Source of the DNA: Cellulomonas sp. URHE0023
GTDB lineage: Bacteria > Actinomycetota > Actinomycetes > Actinomycetales > Cellulomonadaceae
NCBI RefSeq assembly: GCF_000688475.1
Contig: NZ_JIAN01000006.1
Coordinates: 62,001 to 126,000, forward strand
Length of the DNA stretch: 64,000 bases
Direction: 5' to 3'
A program made the position numbers and the translations under genes. This document shows positions 34,086-43,958 of the stretch, one piece after another (the first letter of the stretch is position 1; each line of letters opens with the position of its first letter). The notes beneath the pieces are model-generated. The model was not told the origin of the DNA and made no database searches. It worked only from the letters and a program-made list of their open reading frames with translations.

Positions 34086-34397
34086 GTGGCACTCCCTCCG
34101 CTGACTCCCGAACAACGAGCGGCAGCGCTCCAGAAGGCGGCCGCCGCCCGGCAGGCTCGCGCCGAGGTGAAGAACCGCCTCAAGTACTCCCAGGGGACGC
34201 TCTCCGAGGTGATCGCGCAGGGACAGGCTGACGAGACGATCGGCAAGCTGAAGGTGCTTGCGCTCCTCGAGTCCCTGCCTGGCGTCGGCAAGGTCAAGGC
34301 ACGTGCGATCATCTCCGAGATCGGAATCTCCGAGACGCGGCGTGTCCGTGGGCTCGGACCGCACCAGGTGAAGGCTCTCGTCGACCGATTCGGGTGA
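34086..34397 (+). CDS. mihF: Integration host factor, actinobacterial type (mIHF)
   Basis: A 103-aa nucleoid protein of the actinobacterial IHF family, unrelated to the HU/IHF fold. Seen: ALPPLTPEQRAAALQKAA, a basic helical stretch (EVKNRLK) and the helix-two-turn-helix LPGVGKVKARAIISEIGI that contacts DNA. GTG 34086 is used, with GAGAAGG 8 nt upstream; GTG 34077 is an alternative. As usual in actinobacteria it sits between pyrF and gmk. Confidence 0.94.
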   Translation: MALPPLTPEQRAAALQKAAAARQARAEVKNRLKYSQGTLSEVIAQGQADETIGKLKVLALLESLPGVGKVKARAIISEIGISETRRVRGLGPHQVKALVDRFG

Positions 34398-34464
34398 CGC
34401 TGCCCGGTCCTGAGGCGCCGGTCGAGACCCGTCCCGTCCCCGCTCGAGGAGTGCTGCACCACCC

Positions 34465-35034
34465 ATGACGACGACGCCCGCCCGGCTGACCGTTCTCGCC
34501 GGACCGACCGCCGTCGGCAAGGGGACCGTGTCCGCCGACGTCCGGTCCCGCTATCCCGAGGTCTGGCTCTCGGTGTCCGCGACGACGCGGTCACCCCGGC
34601 CGGGCGAGGTGGACGGGGTCCACTACCTGTTCCTGTCGGGAGACGAGTTCGACCGGATGGCTGCCCAGGGCGAGTTCCTGGAGTGGGCGGTCGTGCACAG
34701 CCAGAACAAGTACGGCACTCCCCGCCGGCCGGTCGAGGAACGACTGGCCGCGGGGGAGCCGGCCCTCCTCGAGATCGACCTGCAGGGCGCCCGGCAGGTG
34801 CGCGCCTCGATGCCCGACGCTCATTTCGTCTTCCTCGCCCCGCCGTCCTTCGAGGAGCTGGAACGGCGCCTCGTGGGGCGGGGTACCGAAGGATCCGAGG
34901 AACGCGCACGACGGCTGGAGACAGCGCGGGTAGAGCTCGCGGCGGCCACGGAGTTCGACCAGATCATCGTCAACGACGACGTGCACCGGGCCACCGACGA
35001 GCTCGTCCACGGCATGGGCATCCCGACCAGGTAG
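34465..35034 (+). CDS. gmk: Guanylate kinase
   Basis: Phosphorylates GMP to GDP. The 189-aa product has P-loop GPTAVGKGT, the GMP-binding [18 protein letters not shown] stretch and the [13 protein letters not shown] lid/core motif. ATG preceded by GAGGAG. Close to rpoZ and coaBC, a common actinobacterial order. Confidence 0.96.
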   Translation: MTTTPARLTVLAGPTAVGKGTVSADVRSRYPEVWLSVSATTRSPRPGEVDGVHYLFLSGDEFDRMAAQGEFLEWAVVHSQNKYGTPRRPVEERLAAGEPALLEIDLQGARQVRASMPDAHFVFLAPPSFEELERRLVGRGTEGSEERARRLETARVELAAATEFDQIIVNDDVHRATDELVHGMGIPTR

Positions 35035-35074
35035 GATGGGGCTAGTCCCAACCCTTACGTAACGGGAGATCACC

Positions 35075-35338
35075 GTGTCCGGAACCGTCGCAGCCCCCAC
35101 CGGCATCACCGACCCCCCCATCGACCGCCTGCTCGAGCGTGCCGACTCCAAGTACGCCCTGGTGCTCTACTCGGCCAAGCGCGCACGGCAGATCAACGCC
35201 TACTACTCGCAGCTCAACGAGGGCCTCCTCGAGTACGTCGGCCCGCTGGTCGACACGCGTCCCCAGGAGAAGCCGCTCTCGATCGCCATGCGCGAGATCG
35301 ACGCCGGTCTGCTGACGTCCGAGGCCACCGAGGGCTGA
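35075..35338 (+). CDS. rpoZ: RNA polymerase omega subunit
   Basis: An 87-aa omega subunit that stabilises the beta' subunit. Family segments: [29 protein letters not shown] and the C-terminal [16 protein letters not shown]. The GTG start follows GGGAGA. A TAGGAT sequence overlapping the gmk stop could be a -10 box. Confidence 0.95.
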   Translation: MSGTVAAPTGITDPPIDRLLERADSKYALVLYSAKRARQINAYYSQLNEGLLEYVGPLVDTRPQEKPLSIAMREIDAGLLTSEATEG

Positions 35339-35347
35339 CCTGCCCGG

Positions 35348-36544
35348 ATGCGTATCGTCCTCGGCGTCGCGGGCGGCATCGCCGCCTACAAGTCCGTGTT
35401 GCTGCTCCGGCTGCTGCGCGAGGCCGGCCACGACGTCCGGGTCGTGCCTACGCGCGCCGCGCTGGAGTTCGTCGGTCGCGCCACGTGGGAGGCTCTGTCT
35501 GCGCAGCCCGTGACGACCGACGTCTTCGAGGACGTCGACCAGGTCGCGCACGTCGCGGTCGGCAAGCAGGCTGAGCTCGTGATCGTGGCACCGGCGACCG
35601 CCGACCTGCTCGCCCGGGCCGCCACGGGCCAGGCGGACGACCTGCTCACCGCCACGCTGCTGGTCGCCCGGTGCCCTGTCCTTCTGGCGCCGGCGATGCA
35701 CACCGAGATGTGGGAGCACCCGGCGACTGTCGCCAACGTGGCCACCCTCCGGTCTCGGGGCGTGCACGTGCTCGACCCCGTCGCAGGACGACTGACCGGA
35801 GCGGACACGGGCCCGGGTCGCCTGCCCGAGCCCGAGGCGATCGCCGAGGCCGCGTTCGCACTGGTCACGACGACGGTGCAGGACCTCGCCGGCCGCCGTG
35901 TCGTGATCTCGGCGGGCGGGACCCGGGAACCGCTCGACCCGGTGCGTTTCCTGGGCAACCGCTCGTCAGGCAGGCAGGGTGTCGCGCTCGCCCGTGCGGC
36001 GCGCGACCGTGGGGCCCACGTCACGCTCGTCGCCGCGAACCTGACCGTGCCGACGCCCGCCGGACTGGACGTCGTGCGCGCCGAGACCGGGGCCGAGCTG
36101 CGCGACGCGGTCCGCGCCGCCGCTAAGGACGCGGACGTCGTGGTCATGGCTGCCGCCGTCGCGGACTACCGCCCCCGGACGGCCGTGGAGACGAAGATCA
36201 AGAAGTCTTCCGACGGCTCCGCGCCGGTTCTCGAGCTCGTCGAGACGGTCGACATCCTGGCCGAGCTCGCGCACGAGCGTCTGCGCACGGACCAGGTCGT
36301 GGTGGGTTTCGCCGCCGAGACCGGTGACGCCCGCGGGTCGGTGCTCGAGCACGGCCGGGCGAAGGCCCTCCGCAAGGGTGCCGACCTCCTGGTCGTCAAC
36401 GCGGTGGGCGAGGGGCGCGGGTTCGGTACCGAGGCCAACGACGTCACGATCCTCGACGGCACGGGTGAGTTCGTCGCCTCCGCGTCGGGTACGAAGGACG
36501 TGGTCGCGCACCGTGTCTGGGATGCGGTCACTGCCCGGCTCTGA
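35348..36544 (+). CDS. coaBC: CoaBC, phosphopantothenoylcysteine synthetase/decarboxylase
   Basis: Fused enzyme for two coenzyme A steps. The 398-aa product has an N-terminal flavodoxin-like CoaC domain ([12 protein letters not shown] at the start; [12 protein letters not shown], the PAM(N/H)xxMW motif) and a C-terminal CoaB domain ([31 protein letters not shown]). Begins 9 nt after rpoZ. Confidence 0.96.
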   Translation: MRIVLGVAGGIAAYKSVLLLRLLREAGHDVRVVPTRAALEFVGRATWEALSAQPVTTDVFEDVDQVAHVAVGKQAELVIVAPATADLLARAATGQADDLLTATLLVARCPVLLAPAMHTEMWEHPATVANVATLRSRGVHVLDPVAGRLTGADTGPGRLPEPEAIAEAAFALVTTTVQDLAGRRVVISAGGTREPLDPVRFLGNRSSGRQGVALARAARDRGAHVTLVAANLTVPTPAGLDVVRAETGAELRDAVRAAAKDADVVVMAAAVADYRPRTAVETKIKKSSDGSAPVLELVETVDILAELAHERLRTDQVVVGFAAETGDARGSVLEHGRAKALRKGADLLVVNAVGEGRGFGTEANDVTILDGTGEFVASASGTKDVVAHRVWDAVTARL

Positions 36545-36568
36545 GTCGGAGATCCTTCGCACGCCCAC

Positions 36569-36574
36569 TACGCT
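36569..36574 (+). promoter_or_regulatory. Leaderless-type -10 box, metK
   Basis: TACGCT ends 7 nt before the metK ATG; no Shine-Dalgarno is present. Confidence 0.5.
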
Positions 36575-36581
36575 GTCCGCC

Positions 36582-37784
36582 ATGACCGAGCCCACCCTGC
36601 GCCTGTTCACGTCGGAATCCGTCACCGAGGGTCACCCGGACAAGGTCTGTGACCAGATCTCCGACGCGATCCTGGACGCGATCCTCGAGCAGGACCCGCA
36701 GGCGCGTGTGGCCGTCGAGACCATGGTCACCACGGGTCTCGTGCACGTCGCCGGCGAGGTCACCACGAGCGCGTACGTCGAGATCCCGCAGATCGTGCGC
36801 CAGGTCGTCCGGAGCATCGGCTACACCTCGTCGCACATCGGGTTCGACGGTGACTCGTGCGGCATCTCGGTCTCGATCGGGCAGCAGTCGCCGGACATCG
36901 CCGCCGGTGTCGACAAGGCGCTCGAGGTACGCGACGACACGTCCGACCTCGACCCGCTGGACCTCCAGGGTGCCGGCGACCAGGGCCTGATGTTCGGCTA
37001 CGCGACCGACGAGACGCCGTCGCTGCTGCCGCTGCCGATCTGGCTCGCGCACCGGCTCGCGGAGCGACTGACCCTGGTCCGCAAGGAGGGCATCGTGCCC
37101 GGCCTGCGGCCCGACGGTAAGACGCAGGTCACCATCGGCTACGACGGTGACCGGGCGGTCAAGCTCGACACGGTCGTCCTGTCGACGCAGCACGACCCGG
37201 ACGTCGTGCTGGAGACGCAGCTGCGTCCGGCGATCGCGGAGCACGTCGTCGCTCCGGTCCTCGAAGGGCTCGACCTCGACACGTCCGACTACCGTCTGCT
37301 GGTCAACCCGACGGGCAACTTCGTCGTCGGGGGCCCGCAGGGCGACGCCGGTCTGACGGGCCGCAAGATCATCGTCGACACGTACGGTGGCATCGCGCGC
37401 CACGGGGGCGGCGCGTTCTCCGGCAAGGACCCGTCGAAGGTGGACCGGTCGGCGGCCTACGCGATGCGCTGGGTGGCCAAGAACATCGTCGCGGCCGGCT
37501 TGGCCCGGCGCTGCGAGGTCCAGGTCGCCTACGCCATCGGCAAGGCGAACCCTGTCGGCCTGTACGTGGAGACGTTCGGTACCGAGACCGTCCCGGTCGA
37601 TCGCCTGACCGCGGCGATCCGCGAGGTGTTCGACCTGCGCCCCGCGGCGATCGTGCGGGACCTGGACCTGCTGCGTCCGATCTACCAAGGGACTGCCGCG
37701 TACGGGCACTTCGGCCGCGAGCTTCCCCAGTTCACCTGGGAGCGGACCAACCGCGTCGCAGAGCTCCAGGCTGCGCTCGCCTGA
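36582..37784 (+). CDS. metK: S-adenosylmethionine synthetase
   Basis: Makes S-adenosylmethionine from methionine and ATP. The 400-aa product has signatures [30 protein letters not shown] and the phosphate loop [19 protein letters not shown] 36582 gives the family N-terminus; a -10-like TACGCT right before it suggests leaderless transcription. Confidence 0.97.
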   Translation: MTEPTLRLFTSESVTEGHPDKVCDQISDAILDAILEQDPQARVAVETMVTTGLVHVAGEVTTSAYVEIPQIVRQVVRSIGYTSSHIGFDGDSCGISVSIGQQSPDIAAGVDKALEVRDDTSDLDPLDLQGAGDQGLMFGYATDETPSLLPLPIWLAHRLAERLTLVRKEGIVPGLRPDGKTQVTIGYDGDRAVKLDTVVLSTQHDPDVVLETQLRPAIAEHVVAPVLEGLDLDTSDYRLLVNPTGNFVVGGPQGDAGLTGRKIIVDTYGGIARHGGGAFSGKDPSKVDRSAAYAMRWVAKNIVAAGLARRCEVQVAYAIGKANPVGLYVETFGTETVPVDRLTAAIREVFDLRPAAIVRDLDLLRPIYQGTAAYGHFGRELPQFTWERTNRVAELQAALA

Positions 37785-37851
37785 CCCGCGGGGCCCTTCT
37801 GCGCTGGGCGACCCGACGTCGACCGTGGGTCGCTGGTGATGGGATGGGCGG

Positions 37852-39930
37852 GTGGACGTGACGACGGATGGTGAGCAGCTCATGCTCGACGGGCTGCCCC
37901 GCCCGCGTCGTCGGTCCCGACCCACGACCATCGGAGCGCCGGTAGCCGAGACGCTGCCCGTCGCACGCGTGTGCGTCGACCTCCCTCCCGCGCACCTCGA
38001 CCGGACGTTCGAGTACCTCGTCCCGGCCACGATGGCGGACACGGCCGTCCCCGGAACGCGGGTGAAGGTGCGGTTCGGCGGTCAGGACGTCAACGGGTAC
38101 GTGCTGGAGCGGGTCGAGGAAGCCGACCACGACGGCGCGCTCACGCCCCTGCGCAAGGTCGTGTCCGCCGAGCCTGTGCTCTCGGCCGAGATCGCGCGGC
38201 TCGCCCGGGCGGTGGCGGATCGCTGGGCGGGGACGCTCGCGGACGTCGTGCGGCTCGCCGTTCCCGCCCGCCACGCCCGCGTCGAGGCGGAGGTCCCCGC
38301 CATCGCCGAGCGACCCGCCGGACCGACCTCGTCCGCGACGGCGTGGGCGCCCTACCGGGGCGGCCCCGCGTTCCTGTCGCACCTGACGGCTCGCGGCGCA
38401 CCGCGAGCCGTCTGGTCTGCACTGCCCGGGCCAGCCTCCGACCGGTGGCCGGACGCGATAGCCCAGGCGGTCGCCGCATGCGTGCTGGGTGGCCGCGGAG
38501 CGCTCGTCGTCGTCCCGGACGCGCGGGACATCGACCGCGTGCTGCGCTCGTTGGCCGACGTCGGGATCCCGCTGTGGGTTCCTGGCGGCGGGGGCGGTGC
38601 GGTCCGGCTCGCAGCCGACGACGGTCCGGCGCTGCGGTACCGCTCGTTCCTGGCAGCCCTGAGAGGTCACGCCGACGTGGTCGTCGGGACGCGTGCGTCA
38701 GCGTTCGCGCCGGTGCGGGACCTGGGACTCGCGGTCGTCTGGGACGACGGAGACCCGCTGCACGCGGAGCCTCGGGCGCCGTACCCGCACGTCCGTGAGG
38801 TGCTGGCACTGCGTTCGGAGCTCGAGTCGTGCGCTCTCCTGGTCGCCGGGCACGGGCGCAGCGTCGAGGCGCAGGCGCTCGTGGAGAGCGGCTGGGCGCG
38901 CGAGGTGGCGGCAGACCGGGCGACCACCCGCCACCGCGCGCCGCGGGTGCAGGCCCTGACCTCGGTCGAGCTGGCCCGCGAAGGTCCCGCGGCGGCCGCC
39001 CGGCTGCCCGCACCCGCGTGGCGGACCGTCCGCGACAAGCTGGCGGACGGACCGGTGCTGGTCCAGGTGCCTCGCGCGGGCTACCTCCCCGCGGTCGCGT
39101 GCGGGCGCTGCCGGGCCTCGGCGCGTTGCGGTGAGTGTCACGGACCCCTTGGCCTGACGTCTGCGACCTCGGTGCCCACCTGCGGCTGGTGCGGCCGGCT
39201 GGCCACGGACTGGCGATGCACCGAGTGCGGAGCAGCTGCGCTCCGGTCGGTTCGGGTCGGGTCGGAACGGACCGCTGAGGAGCTCGGTCGGGCGTTTCCT
39301 GGTGTGCCGGTGCGCGTCTCCGGTGCGCGTGCTGCGGGCGGAGTACTGGCGAGCGTCAAGGACGAGCCGTCCGTCGTCGTCTCGACGCCGGGTGCCGAGC
39401 CGGTCGCACCCGGCGGTTATGCGGCCGCCCTGCTGCTGGACGCGTCGGTGAGCACCGCGGGCGCCGCGCTGCGGACCGGGGAGGACGCACTGCGCCGGTG
39501 GTTCACGGCCGCGTCGCTCGTCCGGTCCGCGCCCGACGGGGGAGTCGTGCTGCTCGTCGGTGACGCCGAGGAACGCGCGACGCAGGCGTTCGTGCGCTGG
39601 GACCCGGCCGGGTACGCATCGCGAGAGCTCGCCGAGCGGACCGAGCTGGCGCTTCCTCCCACGGTCCGGATCGCGTCGGTCACCGGCCCACGGGATGCGG
39701 TGGACGCGCTCGTCGCCCGCCTCGACGTGCCACAGCTGGAGGTGCTCGGCCCGGTGCCGGTCGAGGCGCGGGAGCAGTCGCTCGAGCCCGAGGTCCGTGC
39801 TCTCGCACGCGTCCCGCGTGCTCAGGGCGCCGCTCTGGCACGATCCCTCGCCGCGTCCCTGGCGGTCCGGAGCGCGCGTCGTGAGGGTGGCACGGTGCGT
39901 GTCCAGCTCGACCCGGCGGACCTCGGATGA
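37852..39930 (+). CDS. priA: PriA-like replication restart protein, helicase motifs lost
   Basis: A 692-aa member of the PriA family, which loads the replisome at stalled forks. The N-terminal DNA-binding domain (VARVCVDLPPAHLDRTFEYLVP) and the paired zinc cysteines (CGRC, CGEC, CGWC, CTEC) are intact. The helicase core is not: the expected Walker A GxTGSGKT region reads WSALPGPASDRWPDA, and the DEEH box region reads VWDDGDPLH. Actinobacterial PriA proteins are known to lack detectable helicase motifs, so this looks like lineage-wide degeneration and not a frameshift. GTG 37852; overlaps the next gene (ATGA). Confidence 0.92.
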   Translation: MDVTTDGEQLMLDGLPRPRRRSRPTTIGAPVAETLPVARVCVDLPPAHLDRTFEYLVPATMADTAVPGTRVKVRFGGQDVNGYVLERVEEADHDGALTPLRKVVSAEPVLSAEIARLARAVADRWAGTLADVVRLAVPARHARVEAEVPAIAERPAGPTSSATAWAPYRGGPAFLSHLTARGAPRAVWSALPGPASDRWPDAIAQAVAACVLGGRGALVVVPDARDIDRVLRSLADVGIPLWVPGGGGGAVRLAADDGPALRYRSFLAALRGHADVVVGTRASAFAPVRDLGLAVVWDDGDPLHAEPRAPYPHVREVLALRSELESCALLVAGHGRSVEAQALVESGWAREVAADRATTRHRAPRVQALTSVELAREGPAAAARLPAPAWRTVRDKLADGPVLVQVPRAGYLPAVACGRCRASARCGECHGPLGLTSATSVPTCGWCGRLATDWRCTECGAAALRSVRVGSERTAEELGRAFPGVPVRVSGARAAGGVLASVKDEPSVVVSTPGAEPVAPGGYAAALLLDASVSTAGAALRTGEDALRRWFTAASLVRSAPDGGVVLLVGDAEERATQAFVRWDPAGYASRELAERTELALPPTVRIASVTGPRDAVDALVARLDVPQLEVLGPVPVEAREQSLEPEVRALARVPRAQGAALARSLAASLAVRSARREGGTVRVQLDPADLG

Positions 39931-40541
39931 CGCTCGACGCGGTGGTCTTCGACCTGGGGCAGGTCCTGGTCCGCTGGGACCCGTACGGGCCGTTCGTCGG
40001 CCGGATGGACCGCGAGGACGTCGAGGCGTTCTTCGAGGACATCGACTTCCCCTCGTTCAACCACCACCAGGACGCAGGACGGCCGTGGGCCCAGGCGCGC
40101 GCCGAGGTGCTCGCGCGCTTCCCGCAGCACGTGGCGGCCCTCGACCTGTACGTGCACCACTTCGCCGACGCCCTGCCCGGCCCTGTGCCCGGGTCGGAGA
40201 GGCTCGTGCGGGACCTGCTGGACGCCGGTGTGCGCGCGCTGGGCCTGACCAACTGGTCCTCCGAGACGTTCCACCTCGCGGAGCCTGCAGCTCCGGCCGT
40301 CGGGCTGCTCGAGGACGTGCTCGTCTCGGGTTCCGTCGGGCTCGCCAAGCCGGACGAGCGGATCTTCCGGATGCTGGTCGACCGGTTCGACCTGACGCCC
40401 GAGACCACGCTCTTCACCGACGACTCGCCCACGAACATCGAGGCTGCTGCCCGCCTGGGCCTGCAGACAGTGACGTTCACCTCGGCGCAGGACCTGCGTC
40501 GCGAGCTCGTCTCGCGCGGGGTCGCGCTGCCGCGCACCTAA
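39927..40541 (+). CDS. HAD-superfamily hydrolase (YihX-like)
   Basis: A 204-aa haloacid-dehalogenase-type phosphatase. Motif I is [11 protein letters not shown] (nucleophile Asp kept, second Asp replaced by Gly as in the YihX-like group), motif II LTNWSS, motif III KPDERIF, motif [16 protein letters not shown]. The substrate may be a sugar phosphate or FMN-like phosphate; not assignable. It overlaps priA (ATGA), and its stop codon forms part of the fmt -10 box. Confidence 0.9.
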   Translation: MTLDAVVFDLGQVLVRWDPYGPFVGRMDREDVEAFFEDIDFPSFNHHQDAGRPWAQARAEVLARFPQHVAALDLYVHHFADALPGPVPGSERLVRDLLDAGVRALGLTNWSSETFHLAEPAAPAVGLLEDVLVSGSVGLAKPDERIFRMLVDRFDLTPETTLFTDDSPTNIEAAARLGLQTVTFTSAQDLRRELVSRGVALPRT

Positions 40542-40544
40542 GAT
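40539..40544 (+). promoter_or_regulatory. Leaderless-type -10 box, fmt
   Basis: TAAGAT, sharing its TAA with the upstream stop codon, ends 7 nt before the fmt ATG. Confidence 0.5.
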
Positions 40545-40551
40545 CGGGGCC

Positions 40552-41490
40552 ATGCGACTGCTCTTCGCCGGAACCCCCGCGGCCGCGGTGCCGTCGCTCG
40601 AGGCTCTCCTGGGATCCCGTCATGAGGTCGTCGCGGTGCTCACCCGCCCGGACGCCCGGTCGGGCCGTGGACGCACCTCCGGGGTCAGCGCAGTGAAGGC
40701 GCGCGCACTCGAGGCGGGCCTCGAGGTGCTCACGCCCGACAAGCCGCGCGACGAGGCGTTCCAGTCCAGGCTCGCCGAGCTGGCCGTCGACGCCGCTCCG
40801 GTCGTCGCGTACGGCGCCCTGATCCCGCCGGCGCTGCTGGACGTCCCGGTGCACGGCTGGGTCAACCTGCACTTCTCGGTGCTGCCGGCCTGGCGGGGTG
40901 CGGCGCCCGTCCAGCACGCGCTCATCTCGGGCGACGACGTGACGGGCGCTTCGACGTTCCGGCTCGAAGCAGGCCTGGACACCGGGCCGGTCTACGGGTT
41001 CCTGACCGAGACGATCCGTCCGCGCGACACGGCGGGAGACCTGCTCGACCGGCTCGCCGTCGCCGGTGCCGGACTCCTCGTCCAGACGCTCGACGCCATC
41101 GAGGACGGGATCCTCAGCCCCGTCGCCCAGGGAACCGACGGCGTCAGCCACGCCCCGAAGCTCGAGACGGAGGACGCCCGCGTGCGCTGGTCTCAGCCGC
41201 CGCACGCCGTCGACCGCCGCATCCGCGGCTGCACGCCCGCACCCGGTGCGTGGACCACGTTGCCGGACGGCACTCGCCTCGGCCTGGGACCGGTGCTCGG
41301 CGCACCCGACGTCACGGACCTGACGCCCGGTGAGGTTCGCGTCGGAAAGCGGGACGTGCTGGTCGGCACCGGCGGCCACGCGGTCAGGCTCGGCGAGGTG
41401 ACGCCGCAGGGCAAGCGACCCATGGCTGCGGCCGACTGGGCTCGCGGAGCACGGCTCGGCACAGCAGTCGTCCTCGGGGGCGCAGCGTGA
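40552..41490 (+). CDS. fmt: Methionyl-tRNA formyltransferase
   Basis: Formylates initiator Met-tRNA with 10-formyl-tetrahydrofolate. The 312-aa product has [16 protein letters not shown] at the start, the active-site [17 protein letters not shown] (Asn/His) and [12 protein letters not shown], then a C-terminal OB-like domain. Overlaps rsmB (GTGA). Confidence 0.96.
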   Translation: MRLLFAGTPAAAVPSLEALLGSRHEVVAVLTRPDARSGRGRTSGVSAVKARALEAGLEVLTPDKPRDEAFQSRLAELAVDAAPVVAYGALIPPALLDVPVHGWVNLHFSVLPAWRGAAPVQHALISGDDVTGASTFRLEAGLDTGPVYGFLTETIRPRDTAGDLLDRLAVAGAGLLVQTLDAIEDGILSPVAQGTDGVSHAPKLETEDARVRWSQPPHAVDRRIRGCTPAPGAWTTLPDGTRLGLGPVLGAPDVTDLTPGEVRVGKRDVLVGTGGHAVRLGEVTPQGKRPMAAADWARGARLGTAVVLGGAA

Positions 41491-42983
41491 CCGCCGACGA
41501 CCGCCGGGACGCCACCGGGCGGCAACGCGGCTCCGCACGCGCGCAGGGCCGGACCCAGCGCTCGACGTCAGCGCCGTCGCAGCGACGCAAGGGCAGCGAC
41601 GCGGCACGAACCGCCGCCTACGACGTCCTGCGTGCCGTCGCCGGCACCGACTCGTACGCGAACCTGGTCCTGCCGCCACTGCTGCGCGAGCGCCGGATCG
41701 ACGCCCGCGATGCCGCCTTCGCCACGGAGCTCGCCTACGGCACCCTGCGCCTGCAGGGCAGGTACGACGCCATCATCGGGTTGGCCGCCTCACGGCCGAC
41801 CGACAAGATCGACCCCCCGGTTCTCGACGTGCTGCGCCTGGGCGCGCACCAGCTGCTCGGGATGCGCGTGCCCGCCCATGCGGCGGTGTCCGAGACGGTG
41901 GGCCTGGCGCGCGAACAGCTGGGCACCGGCGCGTCCCAGTTCGTCAACGCGGTCCTGCGGGCGATCGGCCGCGAGCCGCTCGAGGTCTGGGAGGGGCGGA
42001 TCACGGACGGCACCGACGAGCTCGGTGCCCTTGCTGTGCTCCAGAGCCATCCGGTGTGGGTCGTGCGCGCGCTGCGTGAGGCGCTCGTCGGTCACGGCAG
42101 GTCGGCGGACGAGATCGAGGAGCTGCTCGTCTCGGACAACGTCGCGCCGCACGTGACGGTCGTGGCTCGGCCCGGCCTCGCGGCGGCGGACGAGGTCCTG
42201 TCGGACTCTCCGGGGTCCACCCGCGGCGCGCTCGCACCGACCGCCGTCGTGCTCGCCGGCGGCGACCCCGCCGGCCTGCCGAGCGTGCGCGACGGGCGCT
42301 CCGGTGTGCAGGACGAGGGCAGCCAGCTGGTCGCGCTCGCGCTCACCGCGGTACCGGTCGAGGGTCGCGATGACCGGTGGCTCGACCTGTGCGCCGGTCC
42401 GGGTGGCAAGGCGGCGCTGCTGGCGGCGGTGGCGGGGGAGCGCGGTGCTTGCATCGTCGCCAACGAGCTGCAGCCGCACCGCACGCAGCTGGTCGAGCAG
42501 GCGCTGCGCGCCGTACCCGCCGACGCGGTCGAGGACGTGCGGACCGGCGACGGCCGCGCTCTCGGAACCCAGGAGCCCGACTCGTTCGACCGGGTCATGG
42601 TCGATGCGCCGTGCACAGGACTCGGCGCCCTGCGTCGGCGCCCCGAGGCCCGGTGGCGGCGCAGCCCGTCCGACCTGGCCGCGCTGAGCGCCCTGCAGCG
42701 TGAGCTCCTCGTCTCGGCACTGCGTGCGGTTCGTCCTGGCGGCGTCGTCGCCTACGTGACGTGCTCACCGCACCTCGTCGAGACCCAGCTCGTCGTCAAG
42801 GACGCGTTGCGGGCGGCCGGTCGAGACGGACTGTCCGTCGAGCAGATCGACGCCCAGGCGGTGGTCCGTCAGGTCGCGGGCGGCGAGGTCGACCTGCCCG
42901 AGGGTCGGCTGGACGTCCAGCTCTGGCCGCACGTGCACGGTACCGATGCCATGCACCTGACCCTTCTGCGGCGCAGGACGTAG
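41487..42983 (+). CDS. rsmB: 16S rRNA (cytosine-C5) methyltransferase RsmB (Sun/Fmu)
   Basis: The 498-aa product has an N-terminal basic Arg/Ser-rich tail (about 45 residues), a NusB-like RNA-binding domain (about 50-190) and a SAM-dependent methyltransferase domain. The SAM loop is [15 protein letters not shown], and the two catalytic Cys lie in DAPCTGLG and TCSPH. In E. coli the family methylates C967 of 16S rRNA. Coupled to fmt by a four-base overlap. Confidence 0.94.
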   Translation: MTADDRRDATGRQRGSARAQGRTQRSTSAPSQRRKGSDAARTAAYDVLRAVAGTDSYANLVLPPLLRERRIDARDAAFATELAYGTLRLQGRYDAIIGLAASRPTDKIDPPVLDVLRLGAHQLLGMRVPAHAAVSETVGLAREQLGTGASQFVNAVLRAIGREPLEVWEGRITDGTDELGALAVLQSHPVWVVRALREALVGHGRSADEIEELLVSDNVAPHVTVVARPGLAAADEVLSDSPGSTRGALAPTAVVLAGGDPAGLPSVRDGRSGVQDEGSQLVALALTAVPVEGRDDRWLDLCAGPGGKAALLAAVAGERGACIVANELQPHRTQLVEQALRAVPADAVEDVRTGDGRALGTQEPDSFDRVMVDAPCTGLGALRRRPEARWRRSPSDLAALSALQRELLVSALRAVRPGGVVAYVTCSPHLVETQLVVKDALRAAGRDGLSVEQIDAQAVVRQVAGGEVDLPEGRLDVQLWPHVHGTDAMHLTLLRRRT

Positions 42984-42991
42984 GCCCTGAC

Positions 42992-42997
42992 TAGGCT
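42992..42997 (+). promoter_or_regulatory. Leaderless-type -10 box, rpe
   Basis: TAGGCT ends 6 nt before the rpe GTG. Confidence 0.5.
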
Positions 42998-43003
42998 GCT
43001 CAC

Positions 43004-43666
43004 GTGCCTGCGCTGATCAACCCGAGCATCCTGTCCGCGGACTTCGTCAACCTCGAGCGCGACCTGGCAGCGATCGCCGCCGCCGACTACGTGCACGTCG
43101 ATGTCATGGACAACCACTTCGTCCCGAACCTGACGCTCGGCCTGCCGATCGTGCGCCGGATCGCGGAGGTGTCGCCGGTTCCGCTGGACGTGCACCTCAT
43201 GATCGAGGACGCCGACCGCTGGGCCCCGGAGTACGCGGCTGCCGGTGCGGCGTCCGTGACCTTCCACGCCGAGGCCACGCAGGCCCCCGTGCGGCTGGCC
43301 CGCGAGCTGCGGTCGAACGGTGTTCGCGCGGGCATCGCACTGCGGCCGGCGTCGCCGGTCGAGCCGCTCCTGGACCTGCTTCCCGAGTTCGACATGGTGC
43401 TCGTCATGACCGTCGAGCCGGGGTTCGGTGGTCAGTCGTTCATCGAGGGGATGCTGCCGAAGATCCGGCGGGCCCGTCAGGCGATCCAGGAGTCGGGTTC
43501 CTCGACGTGGCTCCAGGTGGACGGCGGGGTCGCCCGTGACACGATCGGGCGCATCGCGCAGGCGGGCGCGAACGTCTTCGTCGCCGGCTCGGCGGTCTAC
43601 GGGGCAGCCGACGTCGCGGGCGAGATCGCGGCGCTCCGCCAGCTCGCGGAAACGCTTGCGGCTTGA
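43004..43666 (+). CDS. rpe: Ribulose-phosphate 3-epimerase
   Basis: Interconverts ribulose-5-P and xylulose-5-P. The 220-aa TIM-barrel product has [34 protein letters not shown], the metal-site HLMIED and [10 protein letters not shown], and VDGGV near the C-terminus. GTG start with a -10-like box just before it. Followed by a terminator and the FMN riboswitch; ribulose-5-P is also the substrate of RibB in the next operon. Confidence 0.96.
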   Translation: MPALINPSILSADFVNLERDLAAIAAADYVHVDVMDNHFVPNLTLGLPIVRRIAEVSPVPLDVHLMIEDADRWAPEYAAAGAASVTFHAEATQAPVRLARELRSNGVRAGIALRPASPVEPLLDLLPEFDMVLVMTVEPGFGGQSFIEGMLPKIRRARQAIQESGSSTWLQVDGGVARDTIGRIAQAGANVFVAGSAVYGAADVAGEIAALRQLAETLAA

Positions 43667-43667
43667 A

Positions 43668-43700
43668 CCGAAATCCCGACCCTGCGTGTCCGGATTTCGG
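43668..43700 (+). terminator. Hairpin after rpe
   Basis: A perfect 9-bp stem CCGAAATCC (43668-43676) / GGATTTCGG (43692-43700), 1 nt after the rpe stop; no long T tract. Confidence 0.6.
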
Positions 43701-43750
43701 ACGGGAATGTCTCGTGTGGCATGATCGTTGGCGCAGTACGAACACACATA

Positions 43751-43883
43751 CACGTGCTCCGGGGTCGGTGTAATTCCGAGCCGGCGGTGACAGTCCGCGA
43801 CCCGACCGGTCCGCAAGGACCGGGCGGTTGACCTGGTGGAACTCCAGGACCGACGGTGAAAGTCCGGATGGGAGGATCACGTG
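43751..43883 (+). ncRNA. FMN riboswitch (RFN element)
   Basis: The conserved core is readable in order: CTCCGGGGTCGGTGTAATTC, CCGGCGGTGACAGTCCGCGAC, then GGTGGAACTCCAGGACCGAC and GGTGAAAGTCCGGATGGGAG. The closing helix P1 pairs CACGTG-CTCC (43751-43760) with GGAG-GAT-CACGTG (43872-43883). It controls the rib operon by binding FMN. The likely output is translational: see the hairpin at 43926-43957. Confidence 0.95.
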
Positions 43884-43925
43884 GCGGCGCCTGTGCGCCG
43901 TGGTAGCGGGACTCTTCCTGCCGCC

Positions 43926-43957
43926 CTCACCCCGGAGCCGACGCGCCCGGAGGTGAG
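43926..43957 (+). promoter_or_regulatory. Shine-Dalgarno-masking hairpin of the FMN riboswitch
   Basis: CTCACCCCGG (43926-43935) can pair with CCGGAGGTGAG (43947-43957, one bulged A), burying the GGAGGTGAG ribosome site 1-10 nt before ATG 43959. No terminator is seen between aptamer and gene, so FMN control probably acts on translation initiation. Confidence 0.65.
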
Positions 43958-43958
43958 C

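Noticed and set aside
37852..39930. PriA considered a frameshifted or decaying pseudogene because of missing helicase motifs
   Set aside because: The frame is intact over 692 codons with normal codon pattern and retained zinc motifs, and loss of helicase motifs is general in actinobacterial PriA.
43881..43958. GTG 43881 as ribD start
   Set aside because: It lies in the closing helix of the FMN riboswitch and adds 26 residues not typical of RibD; ATG 43959 has a strong ribosome site.
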